DNA from: Neobacillus driksii
Lineage (GTDB): Bacteria; Bacillota; Bacilli; Bacillales; Cytobacillaceae
NCBI RefSeq assembly: GCF_013409995.1
Contig: NZ_JACCBX010000005.1
Span: 248,001 to 312,000, forward strand
DNA length: 64,000 bases
Direction of reading: 5' to 3'
Shown here: positions 43,138 through 52,273 of the stretch, piece after piece
How positions within the stretch are numbered: the stretch's first letter is position 1
Layout: the number at the start of each line of letters is the position of its first letter
Made by a program: the position numbers and the translations under genes
Notes under the pieces: model-generated
The model's input: the letters and a program-made list of their open reading frames with translations, nothing else
Told to the model about the DNA's origin: nothing
Database searches by the model: none

Positions 43138-44643
43138 TTATTCTATTATTTTATTATCGATTTTTTGGTCCAGTTTACGCAGGTATTTGGAAGCGAAGTC
43201 TTTCCCTCCAAGTCCGAATGCAAGTCCAAACGCTAATGCTAATCCACCTAATAGAAGAATAAATGCAGCATTGACGATGGAGTGTGCTACACCCAGCTGA
43301 TCTAAAGCCATAAAGATGGTAATCGAAAAAATGGCATATTTCGCAATCGCTGCGAGAGTTCTTGAATAGCTGTTTTTAAGGATATTCTGTAAAATACGCT
43401 GAACTAAATTACCAAGATATAAACCAATTCCCAAAATAATAAGGGCGGCGAACAACATTGGTAAGTACGAAATCACTGCTGTTCCTAGAACAACAAGGAA
43501 TTCTAATTGAACAATTTGTAAGGCCTCAACTGCGAATAATAATATAACGACAATTTTAGCCAGCATTCCGATAATTTGAGAAAGCGTATACGTTGATTGC
43601 TCAGGTTTAAGTGAGCCGACACCCATTTGGGTAAACACACTATCAATCTTTAAACGCCAAAGCATTTGAGTGACGATTTTCTCCACCCATTTTCCAAGCC
43701 AAATCCCCACTAAGATCAGAATAACAGCCACGGCAATGTTTGGTATAAGCGATACAACATCATGAAGCATCGCAATGGCTGGATCCGAAATGCCTTTTAA
43801 ATCAAGTTTTTCTAAAGCAGTAATGATGGTAGGGATTAAGATTAAAATAAACGCAATGTTTCCGATAATACTTGATAGACTAATGCTATCCTTCGTTTTT
43901 ACGATTCCTATTCGTTGACCAAGTTTTTCCGTCCCAATACTGCTCAAGAAGTTTGTTAGGATATCTCGGACTATTTTTGCAATAAGCCAGCCGACAAACA
44001 CAATAAGAGCGGCCGCAAATAGCTTAGGGATAAAGGCAAGTAAGGTTGAAAGCGTATCTTCAAATGGTTCTGACACTCCTTCAATCTGCAAGGCTCCTAA
44101 TACTCCAGGTAAGAATAGTAACAGCACAAAATAGAAGATTGCCTTCGCGATACCGTTTACCTTGTTTACTGCTTCACTTTGACTAATCGCAATTTTCCAT
44201 TGAACGAAGCGGCGTTCCAAATGAACCATAGCCGCTCCCTTTTTAAAAAGGATACGAAGCAGCGAAGCAACACCCCAAGCAAATAGTAAAATAAGGGCAG
44301 CTTTCAATAAGTTTGGAATCGCTGCTGTAATCATCGTCAGCATTTGTACGAGTGGCGTCGCAATTAGGCTTAAGTTAAGCATATTAAAGAAGATAATCCA
44401 CACGACAACTAGTAAGATATAATAAACGATTTTTCCTATTATAATTTCAGAAGAATATTTCTTTGTCCCAACGTTGGCAAATAACTTGTCATCGAATTTT
44501 GTTCTCCTCAGAAGGGCTTCCACACTTTTACCAATGCTTTTGGCAATCAGCCAGCCAACTAATAGAACTAAAAGGGCAAATAATAGGTTGGGAAGCTGAT
44601 AAAAGTACGAGGTCCACCCCGCCATCATTTCATTTACATTCAT
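43138..44643 (-). CDS. mechanosensitive-channel-like protein with repeated TM helices
   Basis: 501-residue membrane protein. It carries four to five repeats of the conserved TM-helix (PF05552-type) unit: LLVGWLIAKSIGKSVEALL, IVFVGWLIAKIVRDILTNFL, ILILVGIWLGKWVEKIV, IILGIGLYLGNLVQRIL. The end LALAFGLAFGLGGKDFASKYL resembles the pore of MscS. Such CmpX/YkrP-like proteins are thought to be small-conductance osmotic or stress channels. Ribosome binding site AAGGAGA. No sigma-B site is visible. Confidence 0.83.
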   Translation of the reverse strand: MNVNEMMAGWTSYFYQLPNLLFALLVLLVGWLIAKSIGKSVEALLRRTKFDDKLFANVGTKKYSSEIIIGKIVYYILLVVVWIIFFNMLNLSLIATPLVQMLTMITAAIPNLLKAALILLFAWGVASLLRILFKKGAAMVHLERRFVQWKIAISQSEAVNKVNGIAKAIFYFVLLLFLPGVLGALQIEGVSEPFEDTLSTLLAFIPKLFAAALIVFVGWLIAKIVRDILTNFLSSIGTEKLGQRIGIVKTKDSISLSSIIGNIAFILILIPTIITALEKLDLKGISDPAIAMLHDVVSLIPNIAVAVILILVGIWLGKWVEKIVTQMLWRLKIDSVFTQMGVGSLKPEQSTYTLSQIIGMLAKIVVILLFAVEALQIVQLEFLVVLGTAVISYLPMLFAALIILGIGLYLGNLVQRILQNILKNSYSRTLAAIAKYAIFSITIFMALDQLGVAHSIVNAAFILLLGGLALAFGLAFGLGGKDFASKYLRKLDQKIDNKIIE

Positions 44644-44667
44644 TCTACCAATCTCCTTTTCTACTTT

Positions 44668-44712
44668 TTAATAAGATAAGAAAAAGAAGATTATCTTCCC
44701 TTTCTTATCTCA
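44668..44712 (-). terminator. terminator of the 53-aa lipoprotein gene
   Basis: Minus-strand AGATAAGAAA / TTTCTTATCT with inner GAAGAT/ATCTTC pairing. Confidence 0.75.
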
Positions 44713-44719
44713 GTAGCGT

Positions 44720-44881
44720 TTAGTTTGTTTCTGGATTTTTACTCTCTGCTTCATCTTTGTTTTCTCCATCAGTTATACCGTTGTCCTGATCTACACCATC
44801 TCCACATCCAGTTAAAGCACCAAATGTTAAGGCAAACACCATACCTGTCATGATTAATTTCTTTTTCCATGTTTTTTCCAT
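44720..44881 (-). CDS. small lipoprotein (53 aa)
   Basis: Short gene with AAAGGAGG eight bases before the ATG. Product: basic start M-E-K-T-W-K-K-K, hydrophobic stretch, lipobox L-T-G-C, then G-D-G-V-D-Q-D-N-G-I-T-D-G and an acidic tail. Its mature N-terminus is nearly the same as that of the divergent 82-aa lipoprotein, so the two are paralogues. Sigma-B promoter upstream. Confidence 0.78.
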   Translation of the reverse strand: MEKTWKKKLIMTGMVFALTFGALTGCGDGVDQDNGITDGENKDEAESKNPETN

Positions 44882-44916
44882 TGTTATTTCCTCCTTTTAA
44901 TTTGTCTAGTATGGAT

Positions 44917-44942
44917 TTACCCCTTAAGTAAGTGAGCTAAAC
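44917..44942 (-). promoter_or_regulatory. sigma-B promoter (53-aa lipoprotein)
   Basis: GTTTAG - 14 bp - GGGTAA. Confidence 0.7.
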
Positions 44943-45046
44943 AAAAAATGTTCAATTTTTATCAACAGAAATGCCAGCTTCATGTTTTTTTAAAAAACTA
45001 TTATATAGAAAGAAAACGGTATGCCATCACATTTCTACTAAAAAAA

Positions 45047-45071
45047 GTTTCAGAATATTTTTTATGGGAAT
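45047..45071 (+). promoter_or_regulatory. sigma-B promoter (lipoprotein-csbD-yflT unit)
   Basis: GTTTCA - 13 bp - GGGAAT. Confidence 0.6.
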
Positions 45072-45113
45072 ATAAAAAGGGAAGAACAAAACACGACGAA
45101 GGGAGCTGTAGAT

Positions 45114-45362
45114 ATGAGGAAAAGTTTATTAGTTGGTGGATTGGCTGTTTCTCTTACTCTTGCCGGATTAACAGGTTGCGGTGATGGGGTCGACCAGGAT
45201 AACGGAGTCAGTGATGGACAACAGAAAGATGAAGTAGATAAAGACACGACGCAAAATGCAAAAGAGGCAGTGAATAAAGTGGAAACAGAATTAAAACAAG
45301 CTCAAAAGGATTTAGAGAAGAAAGTTGAGGATAACGGTGTTGGTGACGGTGTTAACCAATAA
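45114..45362 (+). CDS. small lipoprotein (82 aa)
   Basis: Signal peptide with lipobox L-T-G-C (Cys22), then G-D-G-V-D-Q-D-N-G-V-S-D-G and a coiled-coil-like charged segment (KEAVNKVETELKQAQKDLEK) ending G-V-G-D-G-V-N-Q. AAGGGAG before the ATG. Divergent paralogue of the 53-aa lipoprotein; followed by csbD-like and yflT-like genes on the same strand, all before one strong terminator. Confidence 0.78.
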   Translation: MRKSLLVGGLAVSLTLAGLTGCGDGVDQDNGVSDGQQKDEVDKDTTQNAKEAVNKVETELKQAQKDLEKKVEDNGVGDGVNQ

Positions 45363-45407
45363 CCACTAGCGAAACAGATTTAACAAATCCAAGGAGGCTG
45401 AAACAAT

Positions 45408-45578
45408 ATGAACAAAGATAAAATGAATGGATATGTAGATACCGTGAAAGGCAAGGCAAAAGAACAATGGGGTAAACTGACGGATGATCGTACAACAGAA
45501 ACGGAAGGTAAAGTCGATCAGGCTAAAGGTAAAGTACAAGAAGAAGTTGGGGAAGTAAAGGACAAATTATCTAGGTAG
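45408..45578 (+). CDS. CsbD-family stress protein
   Basis: 56 residues, hydrophilic. M-N-G-Y-V-D-T-V-K-G-K-A-K-E-Q-W-G-K-L-T-D and G-K-V-D-Q-A-K-G-K-V-Q-E define the CsbD family, strongly induced by sigma-B in B. subtilis; probably a disordered bundle-forming protein of unknown action. AAGGAGG ten bases before the ATG. Confidence 0.9.
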   Translation: MNKDKMNGYVDTVKGKAKEQWGKLTDDRTTETEGKVDQAKGKVQEEVGEVKDKLSR

Positions 45579-45627
45579 TTATCAAACGATTAATCTTTCG
45601 AAACGAATAAAAGAGGAGGAAACAAAT

Positions 45628-46227
45628 ATGGACAGGATTGAAAAGAATGTTGTAGGCGTTTATGATACCGAACAGGAAGCGATTATCGCCATTGAGGACC
45701 TTGTCAAACAGGGATATGACAAACAAGATATCTGTGTTATTGGTAAAGATCTTAAAAATGTGAATTATATTGCGGACGAAACAGGTACAGTTGCAGAAGA
45801 AAGTGCAGCTACAGGTGCTTTAGCAGGTGGAACACTCGGAGGGTTAACTGGTTTACTTGTAGGAGTTGGTGCTCTTGCCATCCCTGGAGTCGGCCCAATC
45901 ATCGCGGCAGGACCGATTGCTTCAAGTTTAATCGGAGCCGTAGCGGGCGCCGGTTTAGGCGGATTAACCGGAGCATTAATTGGTATAGGAATTCCAGATG
46001 ATCAGGCCGAATTATACGGGAATTCTGTTAAAGAAGGTAAAATATTGGTGCTAACAAAGAATAGAAGGACTCCTAATCAGGATGACAGGAATACATTAGC
46101 GGCAGCAAACAATAGCTCAATGGCACAGGATTGGGATGAACTAAAGAAACTTGGCGGTGAAATGCAGAATAGTGATTCTAACGATGAACTGAAGGATAAA
46201 AGACAAGTTCCTGACCCTATCCAATAA
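45628..46227 (+). CDS. YflT-like general stress protein with glycine-zipper
   Basis: 199 residues: an N-terminal YflT domain (about 5-50, VVGVYDTEQEAIIAIEDLVK), a long glycine-rich hydrophobic segment (about 65-120, repeated G-x3-G) and a charged tail. The glycine zipper could insert in membranes. GAGGAGG before the ATG; last gene of the lipoprotein-csbD unit. Confidence 0.85.
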   Translation: MDRIEKNVVGVYDTEQEAIIAIEDLVKQGYDKQDICVIGKDLKNVNYIADETGTVAEESAATGALAGGTLGGLTGLLVGVGALAIPGVGPIIAAGPIASSLIGAVAGAGLGGLTGALIGIGIPDDQAELYGNSVKEGKILVLTKNRRTPNQDDRNTLAAANNSSMAQDWDELKKLGGEMQNSDSNDELKDKRQVPDPIQ

Positions 46228-46228
46228 T

Positions 46229-46273
46229 AACAAGCAAAAACGGTCCCTTTCAAAGGACCGTTTTGCTTGTTAA
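46229..46273. terminator. strong bidirectional terminator
   Basis: AACAAGCAAAAACGGTCC pairs with GGACCGTTTTGCTTGTT; T-runs inside both arms serve both the stress unit and the nuo operon. A second hairpin AAGAGGC / GCCTCTT follows at about 46274-46291. Confidence 0.88.
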
Positions 46274-46361
46274 GAAGAGGCCCCCACGCCTCTTCTTTCA
46301 CTTTATATCGTTACCCCTCTTTGTTTGACCAAGACCGGGTCCTTCCCCCAAAGTTGCCGGT

Positions 46362-47879
46362 CTATTGTAGAAAGTCTGAGAATTGGTTGAAATTTTCATT
46401 CACGAAGTCGATAGCGATATCTGGGAATACTCCAAATAGAACGGATGCTACGACGGTGACGATTAAAACAACAACGATTCCCACTGGAATCTTTGAGAAC
46501 TTGCTGTCATCCGCTGCTGGACGGAAGAACATTTGTGTCATGATACCGAAGTAGTAAAAATACGATACTACGGTTGTGGCAATCATGACGGAAGCCAATA
46601 CATAATGTGGTTCCTGCACCATGAAAGCACCGATAAAGATGTTCAGCTTACCGATGAAGCCTGCAGTACCTGGAAAGCCGGCTAATGCGATTAACAAGAT
46701 TCCCATTGTAACAGCAAGCACAGGTGAACGGCGATACAACCCAGCGAAATCTGCAATCTTTGTTGAACCAGTTTTAGCCTCTACTAATTGGATTACCGCA
46801 AAAGCTCCAAGGTTCATGAACAAGTACGCTAATAAATAGAACCAAACACTGTAAAAGAAGTTCGAGCTCAAAGACGTAAACGCCACTAGAACATAGCCCG
46901 CGTGCGCAATGCTCGAGTAAGCAAACATTCTTTTAATATTGCTTTGTTTCAGAGCAACCACGTTTCCGATGATCATCGTAGCTCCTGCCACAACGGCAAT
47001 ATAGTCCTGCATGTTATAAAGAATGGGCATCGAGCCAGGACCTTCTGTAGCTGCTACACCAAAGACCGATATTAAAATTCGAGCAACAATGACGAAACCT
47101 GCTGTTTTTGAAACAACGCTTAAAAAAGCAGTAACTGGTGTTGGTGCACCTTGATAAACGTCTGGTGCCCACATATGGAATGGAGCAGCAGCCAACTTAA
47201 AGCCTAATCCAACAAAAATCATTAAGAATGCCAATCCTAGCAAGTACGCATGCTGTGCATCAGCCAAGGACTGAAGCGCTCCAGCGATAGCTAACAAGTT
47301 GGTTGTACCTGTTAACCCGTATACATAACTCATACCAAATAAGGTAATCGCAGTAGCAATCGAGCCGTTGATGACATATTTCATGGCCGACTCGTTAGAT
47401 TGCAAATTATTTTTGCGCATCCCCGCTAAAATATAGGAAGAGATCGATAACAACTCTAACCCGATAAATAAGGTGATTAAGTCACCGCTGGATGTCATAA
47501 TCATCCCGCCGAGTAATCCGGTTAGGAATAAATAATAAAATTCTCCGCGGTATTCTTCCATCCCCTGCTCAGCCTTGTAGGAGACAGCTAAAAATAATAC
47601 TAGCGCACCGCCTGCAAGAAGAAGGAGTTTAAATGCTTTTCCAAAAGAATCAAGACGGAAGGTGTCCTCTAAAATCGAATCCGGTGCGGCACCAAGTAGT
47701 CCGACAAGGGAAACCATTGCTGCGAAAATCGCAGCAATTCCGATCCATCCGAGGATTCTGCGATCTTGCTTTTTCGGCATAAATAAATCGATTACTGTGA
47801 GAAGCGCTGCTACACCAACGATGATGAACTCTGGTGTCATGATGCTCCAATTAAATGATGTTAATTCCTCAAGACTCAT
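46362..47879 (-). CDS. nuoN: NADH-quinone oxidoreductase subunit N
   Basis: Antiporter-like membrane subunit of complex I, 505 residues with about 14 helices. The proton_antipo_M core holds the usual Lys/Glu pattern (S-L-G-... region F-I-G-L-E-L-L-S-I-S-S-Y-I-L-A-G; A-A-A-P-F-H-M-W-A-P-D-V-Y-Q-G-A). Last gene of the operon; AGGAGGG overlaps the end of nuoM, and six bases separate the genes. Confidence 0.94.
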   Translation of the reverse strand: MSLEELTSFNWSIMTPEFIIVGVAALLTVIDLFMPKKQDRRILGWIGIAAIFAAMVSLVGLLGAAPDSILEDTFRLDSFGKAFKLLLLAGGALVLFLAVSYKAEQGMEEYRGEFYYLFLTGLLGGMIMTSSGDLITLFIGLELLSISSYILAGMRKNNLQSNESAMKYVINGSIATAITLFGMSYVYGLTGTTNLLAIAGALQSLADAQHAYLLGLAFLMIFVGLGFKLAAAPFHMWAPDVYQGAPTPVTAFLSVVSKTAGFVIVARILISVFGVAATEGPGSMPILYNMQDYIAVVAGATMIIGNVVALKQSNIKRMFAYSSIAHAGYVLVAFTSLSSNFFYSVWFYLLAYLFMNLGAFAVIQLVEAKTGSTKIADFAGLYRRSPVLAVTMGILLIALAGFPGTAGFIGKLNIFIGAFMVQEPHYVLASVMIATTVVSYFYYFGIMTQMFFRPAADDSKFSKIPVGIVVVLIVTVVASVLFGVFPDIAIDFVNENFNQFSDFLQ

Positions 47880-47885
47880 CCTTCA

Positions 47886-49394
47886 TCACCCTCCTAACCC
47901 TAGCATAATCGTTTCAAGTGTGGCTTGAAGCGGTGAGCTTAGAACGCTTGGTATTACCCCGATTAAGACGATTAAAGCGATTAATACAACAACTGGTACG
48001 AATTCGACGCCCTTAAGGTCGACGAGTCCTGTAAATTCACGATGTGCTTGGCCGTACGTAATGCCGAGCACGGCACGTAATAAATAAACAGCCGTCATGA
48101 TAATTCCGATTGTTCCGACTGCGGCAATCCAAGGCAGTTCTTCAAATAAACCTAAAAACGCCATGAATTCGCTGACGAATCCGGACATTCCTGGCAATCC
48201 GAGTGAAGCCAATGCACCTGCAAGCAAGAAGCCTGAAGCAATCGGCATTCCCTTTGCCATTCCGCCCAGGTTTTCCATAAGTGACGTATCCGTCCGCTCA
48301 TAGAAAGCACCAACTAAGAAGAACAGTAGTGCTGAGATTAGACCATGTGACACCACTTGGAAAATCGCGCCTTGTACACCGGCTTCATTCAACGCCGCTA
48401 ACCCGATTAACACGATTCCCATGTGTGAAATCGATGAGTACGCCAAGACCATTTTAAAGTCTGTTTGAATGAACGCTAAGAACGCTCCGTAGAGAAGGTT
48501 TACCACTCCAAGGATGGCCAAAAGTACGGCAAGTTTCTCAAACTGTTCAGGAAAAATTCCCAATCCAAAGCGAATTAACCCGTAGGCACCGATTTTCAAT
48601 AGAATACCAGAGTGAATCATAACAATGGATGGCGGCGCCTGCACGTGGACGCGAAGCATCCAGCTGTGTAACGGGAAGATTGGCAGCTTAACGCCAAAAG
48701 CAACTAAGAGCGCAATCAATAACCCTAATTTTAATCCACTTGTCATCGGAACGTTCGAATCGCTCATGATTTGCGTGAGCATATCAATATTGGTCGTTCC
48801 TGTTTTTGCAAATAGAATCATAATCACAATTAACAGTACGGCTGAGCCTAAACCGTTATAGATTAAGAAACTATAAGCAGCTTTTTCTTTTTCAAAATAA
48901 CCCCATTTCCCAATTAAGAAGAAGGTTGGGATTAACGTAATTTCAAAGAATAAGAAAAATAGAATTAAGTTTTCAGCTGTAAAAACTCCGAGCATTCCAA
49001 TTTCTAAAAGAAGGAATAGCATGAAGTAGCCTTTCCACTCTTTTTTAATATAAATGGAGGCAATGGCTGCGAGTGTTGCAACTACGGCCGTTAGGACGAC
49101 TAAAAGCATCGTGAAGCCGCTGACGCCAAGTTCATAGTTTACCTTCCAGAATCCTGCTTCAACACCTTGCAGACCGCCAAAGGTAATCCAATCCTTCGCC
49201 ACATCAAAATCGCTTAAATCCTTACCCGCGAGGTAATGGAGATAAAGGCCGATGGCAATACCCAGTGCAGGCAGTGTTGCTAGGAAGCCGACAATTTTGA
49301 TCGTTTTTTCCTCTGTTTTTGGCATGAACGCTAACACCACGATACCGAGTAACGGGGAGAATACTAGTAATGATAGAACGAAAGAAAGATCCAT
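47886..49394 (-). CDS. nuoM: NADH-quinone oxidoreductase subunit M
   Basis: Antiporter-like subunit, 502 residues. Core motifs: F-F-E-I-T-L-I-P-T-F-F-L-I-G-K-W-G with the key Glu, and V-K-L-P-I-F-P-L-H-S-W-M-L-R-V-H-V-Q-A-P-P. Directly abuts nuoL. Confidence 0.95.
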   Translation of the reverse strand: MDLSFVLSLLVFSPLLGIVVLAFMPKTEEKTIKIVGFLATLPALGIAIGLYLHYLAGKDLSDFDVAKDWITFGGLQGVEAGFWKVNYELGVSGFTMLLVVLTAVVATLAAIASIYIKKEWKGYFMLFLLLEIGMLGVFTAENLILFFLFFEITLIPTFFLIGKWGYFEKEKAAYSFLIYNGLGSAVLLIVIMILFAKTGTTNIDMLTQIMSDSNVPMTSGLKLGLLIALLVAFGVKLPIFPLHSWMLRVHVQAPPSIVMIHSGILLKIGAYGLIRFGLGIFPEQFEKLAVLLAILGVVNLLYGAFLAFIQTDFKMVLAYSSISHMGIVLIGLAALNEAGVQGAIFQVVSHGLISALLFFLVGAFYERTDTSLMENLGGMAKGMPIASGFLLAGALASLGLPGMSGFVSEFMAFLGLFEELPWIAAVGTIGIIMTAVYLLRAVLGITYGQAHREFTGLVDLKGVEFVPVVVLIALIVLIGVIPSVLSSPLQATLETIMLGLGG

Positions 49395-51260
49395 TTATAA
49401 GTACCCCCCTGTTAACACAAAGATGACTGCTAGCAGTGCCAAGCCGACAAATGCTACGGCTGCATAGGTTTGCGTTTGACCGGTTTGCAGCTTTGAACCT
49501 GCTGCTCCAAGACCTTGAACAATTCCTGCCACGCCCTTCATGATTCCTTCCACTAGGAAGACATCGATGAAGCGTAGGAAGTAACTAATACCCTTTGTAA
49601 CCGCCACTACTGACATTTGATAGAATTCGTCAATGTAATATTTGTTTAGCAAAATGCTGTGAAGCGTATCGCCGCTTCCTGATAGCCAGTTGCGTGCGAT
49701 GGAACGCTTATAGTAAATCAAGTAAGCAAGGTAGATACCTGCTAAGGAAACCACAGTTGCGGCAATCATGATCCAAACTGGACCTTCGACATGCCCATGA
49801 CCAAGTGCTTCATTTCCATCAACGAGCCATTCGCCAAGGTTGTGATTGAATGGTGTTTGCACATAACCAGCGATAATCGCCAACACGCCAAGAAAGATCA
49901 TTGGGAACGTCATCATCGATGGTGATTCGTGAACATTTTTCATTGGTGTCCGTGCTTCTCCGGTAAAAACCATAAAGAACAAACGGAACATATAAAATGC
50001 GGTCATAAATGCAGCTGCAAGCGCAAGTAGGAACAAGATTGGATGTCCGCCTTCCCACGCTGCGATTAAAATTTCATCTTTACTGAAGAACCCTGAAAAC
50101 AATGGTACACCGCTGATGGCAAGTGTTCCGATTAAGAATAATGGTGCGGTAAGCTTTAGCTTTTTCCAAAGGCCACCCATCTCTTCGATGTTCTGTGTGT
50201 GTACCGCATGAATCACGCTTCCGGCTGCTAAGAACAGCAACGCTTTGAAGAAGGCATGTGTCATCAAGTGGAATACACCCGCCACATAGCCTGCAGAGCC
50301 AAGCGCAAGCATCATATAACCGAGCTGGCTGACGGTTGAATAGGCTAAAACACGTTTAATATCGGTTTGTACAAGTCCAATGCTTGCAGCGAAAATCGCT
50401 GTAAATGCACCGATGACTGCTACAGTTAATAGTGCTGTTTCACTCGCCGCGAACAGCGGGAAAAGGGAAGCAACTAAGTAAACACCGGCTGCAACCATTG
50501 TCGCCGCGTGGATTAAAGCCGAAACTGGTGTCGGACCTTCCATCGCATCCGGCAGCCATGTATGCAGCGGGAACTGACCTGATTTACCAACAGCCCCGAT
50601 GAAGATTAAGATGGCTGTTAAAGTAATCATCGTGGTTGATACAGCGCCTGCCTCAACAGCACGGAAAATTTCACTGTATTCAAAGCTTTTTGTTTCCCAG
50701 AATAATAAAATCATCCCGATTAAGAGACCAACGTCCCCGATACGGGTCATAATGAACGCTTTTTTTGCCGCAGCCTTCGCTTCTTCCTTGTAGAAATAGA
50801 ATCCGATTAAGAGGAAGGAACCGACTCCGACGAGCTCCCAGAAAATATAAGTTTGCAGCAGGTTGGGCGAGATGACAAGCCCGAGCATTGCAAACGTAAA
50901 TAGTCCTAAATAGGCATAGAATACTGGAAACCGCTCATCCCCGTGCATATACCCTTTCGAATATGTATGTACCAGGAAGCTGACGAGCGAGACAATTACT
51001 AGCATTAATGCATTCAATTGATTCACTTCAAAGCCCGCTGTTAAAGAAATATCTCCTATTCTGAGCCACTCCGTTGATGTCTTAAACGTTGGTTGAGTGA
51101 AACGCTCGAACAACACCAACAACGAATATACAAGCGAGGCCAACGTAAGCAGAATACCCACGTACGCACTCACATCTCTCAGCTTCTTACCAAATAGAAG
51201 AAGAATCAAAAACGATAATAGCGGGAAAAGCGGTATGATCCATGCATTTTCCATCATCAT
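49395..51260 (-). CDS. nuoL: NADH-quinone oxidoreductase subunit L
   Basis: Largest antiporter-like subunit, about 621 residues, with the long lateral C-terminal helix region. Motifs: Y-I-F-W-E-L-V-G-V-G-S-F-L-L-I-G-F and G-K-S-G-Q-F-P-L-H-T-W-L-P-D-A-M-E-G-P-T. GTG and three ATGs are in tandem at the start; the first ATG six bases after GGGG is used here. The 180 bp before it, up to nuoK, hold a REP-like element. Confidence 0.95.
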   Translation of the reverse strand: MMMENAWIIPLFPLLSFLILLLFGKKLRDVSAYVGILLTLASLVYSLLVLFERFTQPTFKTSTEWLRIGDISLTAGFEVNQLNALMLVIVSLVSFLVHTYSKGYMHGDERFPVFYAYLGLFTFAMLGLVISPNLLQTYIFWELVGVGSFLLIGFYFYKEEAKAAAKKAFIMTRIGDVGLLIGMILLFWETKSFEYSEIFRAVEAGAVSTTMITLTAILIFIGAVGKSGQFPLHTWLPDAMEGPTPVSALIHAATMVAAGVYLVASLFPLFAASETALLTVAVIGAFTAIFAASIGLVQTDIKRVLAYSTVSQLGYMMLALGSAGYVAGVFHLMTHAFFKALLFLAAGSVIHAVHTQNIEEMGGLWKKLKLTAPLFLIGTLAISGVPLFSGFFSKDEILIAAWEGGHPILFLLALAAAFMTAFYMFRLFFMVFTGEARTPMKNVHESPSMMTFPMIFLGVLAIIAGYVQTPFNHNLGEWLVDGNEALGHGHVEGPVWIMIAATVVSLAGIYLAYLIYYKRSIARNWLSGSGDTLHSILLNKYYIDEFYQMSVVAVTKGISYFLRFIDVFLVEGIMKGVAGIVQGLGAAGSKLQTGQTQTYAAVAFVGLALLAVIFVLTGGYL

Positions 51261-51263
51261 CAC

Positions 51264-51443
51264 AATCCCCTTTTTTAGAAATGGTGCCTGTCACCCGTGG
51301 TGAATTTTATTGAAAATTCACTAGTGGAAACTGTCCACCGAGGGCGTTCACCAATAATTACCAATTTGTCCACCTGAGATGGACAGTGTCTTTCTGCGGT
51401 GACGGGCACCGCAGTGTTGAAAAAAATATATTATTTGCAAAAT
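51264..51443. repeat. REP-like pair inside the nuo operon (nuoK-nuoL gap)
   Basis: Head GGTGCCTGTCACC (51283) and an inverted variant GGTGACGGGCACC (51398) enclose GTGAATTTT...AAAATTCAC and TGTCCACC...GGTGGACA-like pairings. This is a two-headed, BIME-like arrangement in a place where complex I genes normally abut. Confidence 0.75.
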
Positions 51444-51758
51444 TTAGTTTTTCATTGTGTCCATATCGTCGATGTTTACGGTTTTGCGGTTGCGGTATAG
51501 GGCCATTAAGATGGCTAGACCGACTGCTGCTTCTGCAGCGGCTACGCAAATCGTGAACAGCGCGAAGATTTGACCGGTGATGGATGGTGCTACACCGTAT
51601 TTGCTGAAGGTTACCAGGTTAATATTAACGGCATTCAGCATTAATTCAATAGAGATTAAGACGATTACGGTGTTTCTTTTTGTCAATGCCCCATATAAGC
51701 CGATACAGAATAAAATCAGTGCGAGTGCCAAGAAGGCTGAAGCAGGAACTGAACTCAT
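51444..51758 (-). CDS. nuoK: NADH-quinone oxidoreductase subunit K
   Basis: 104 residues, three helices, with the conserved membrane Glu residues in [13 protein letters not shown] and [14 protein letters not shown] overlaps the nuoJ stop (ATGA). Confidence 0.95.
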   Translation of the reverse strand: MSSVPASAFLALALILFCIGLYGALTKRNTVIVLISIELMLNAVNINLVTFSKYGVAPSITGQIFALFTICVAAAEAAVGLAILMALYRNRKTVNIDDMDTMKN

Positions 51759-52273
51759 TCCTTGTCACCCTCCTTCTCCTCTTTCTTCGCCAGAACAATC
51801 GCTCCGACAAGTGCGACTAATAGTAGTACAGATGTTAATTCAAATGGGATCACCCATTTAGAGTAAAGGGCTTCCCCTATTTTCATCGTATTGTCCACAT
51901 GTAAGTCTGTTGGTACCTGTACCACGTTGAAATCATAGATTCCAATGTAAACAGCTGCTGCAAATCCAAGTATACCTAGAAATAATAGAACCTTTCTTCC
52001 CTTGCCAGTGGTGGTTTCCCCTTCATCATCATGCTTGGTTAACATGATTCCAAATAACATGATAATGGTAATCGCACCGGAATAAATCAAGATTTGAACC
52101 GCTGCGACAAATTCAGCTGACAGCAGCACGTAAATACCGGCAATGCTGACGAACGTAAAAATGAGGGCCACGACCATATGCACGACTTTAGTAAGGTTCA
52201 ATAACAGGACACCGCCGATGATGGCGACAAGGGCGAGGCCCATAAATGCGATAAACTCGCCTGTAATTGTCAT
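51755..52273 (-). CDS. nuoJ: NADH-quinone oxidoreductase subunit J
   Basis: 172 residues, five helices; the [21 protein letters not shown] stretch holds the conserved Tyr and Glu of the ND6-type subunit. Overlaps nuoI and nuoK by four bases each. Confidence 0.95.
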   Translation of the reverse strand: MTITGEFIAFMGLALVAIIGGVLLLNLTKVVHMVVALIFTFVSIAGIYVLLSAEFVAAVQILIYSGAITIIMLFGIMLTKHDDEGETTTGKGRKVLLFLGILGFAAAVYIGIYDFNVVQVPTDLHVDNTMKIGEALYSKWVIPFELTSVLLLVALVGAIVLAKKEEKEGDKE

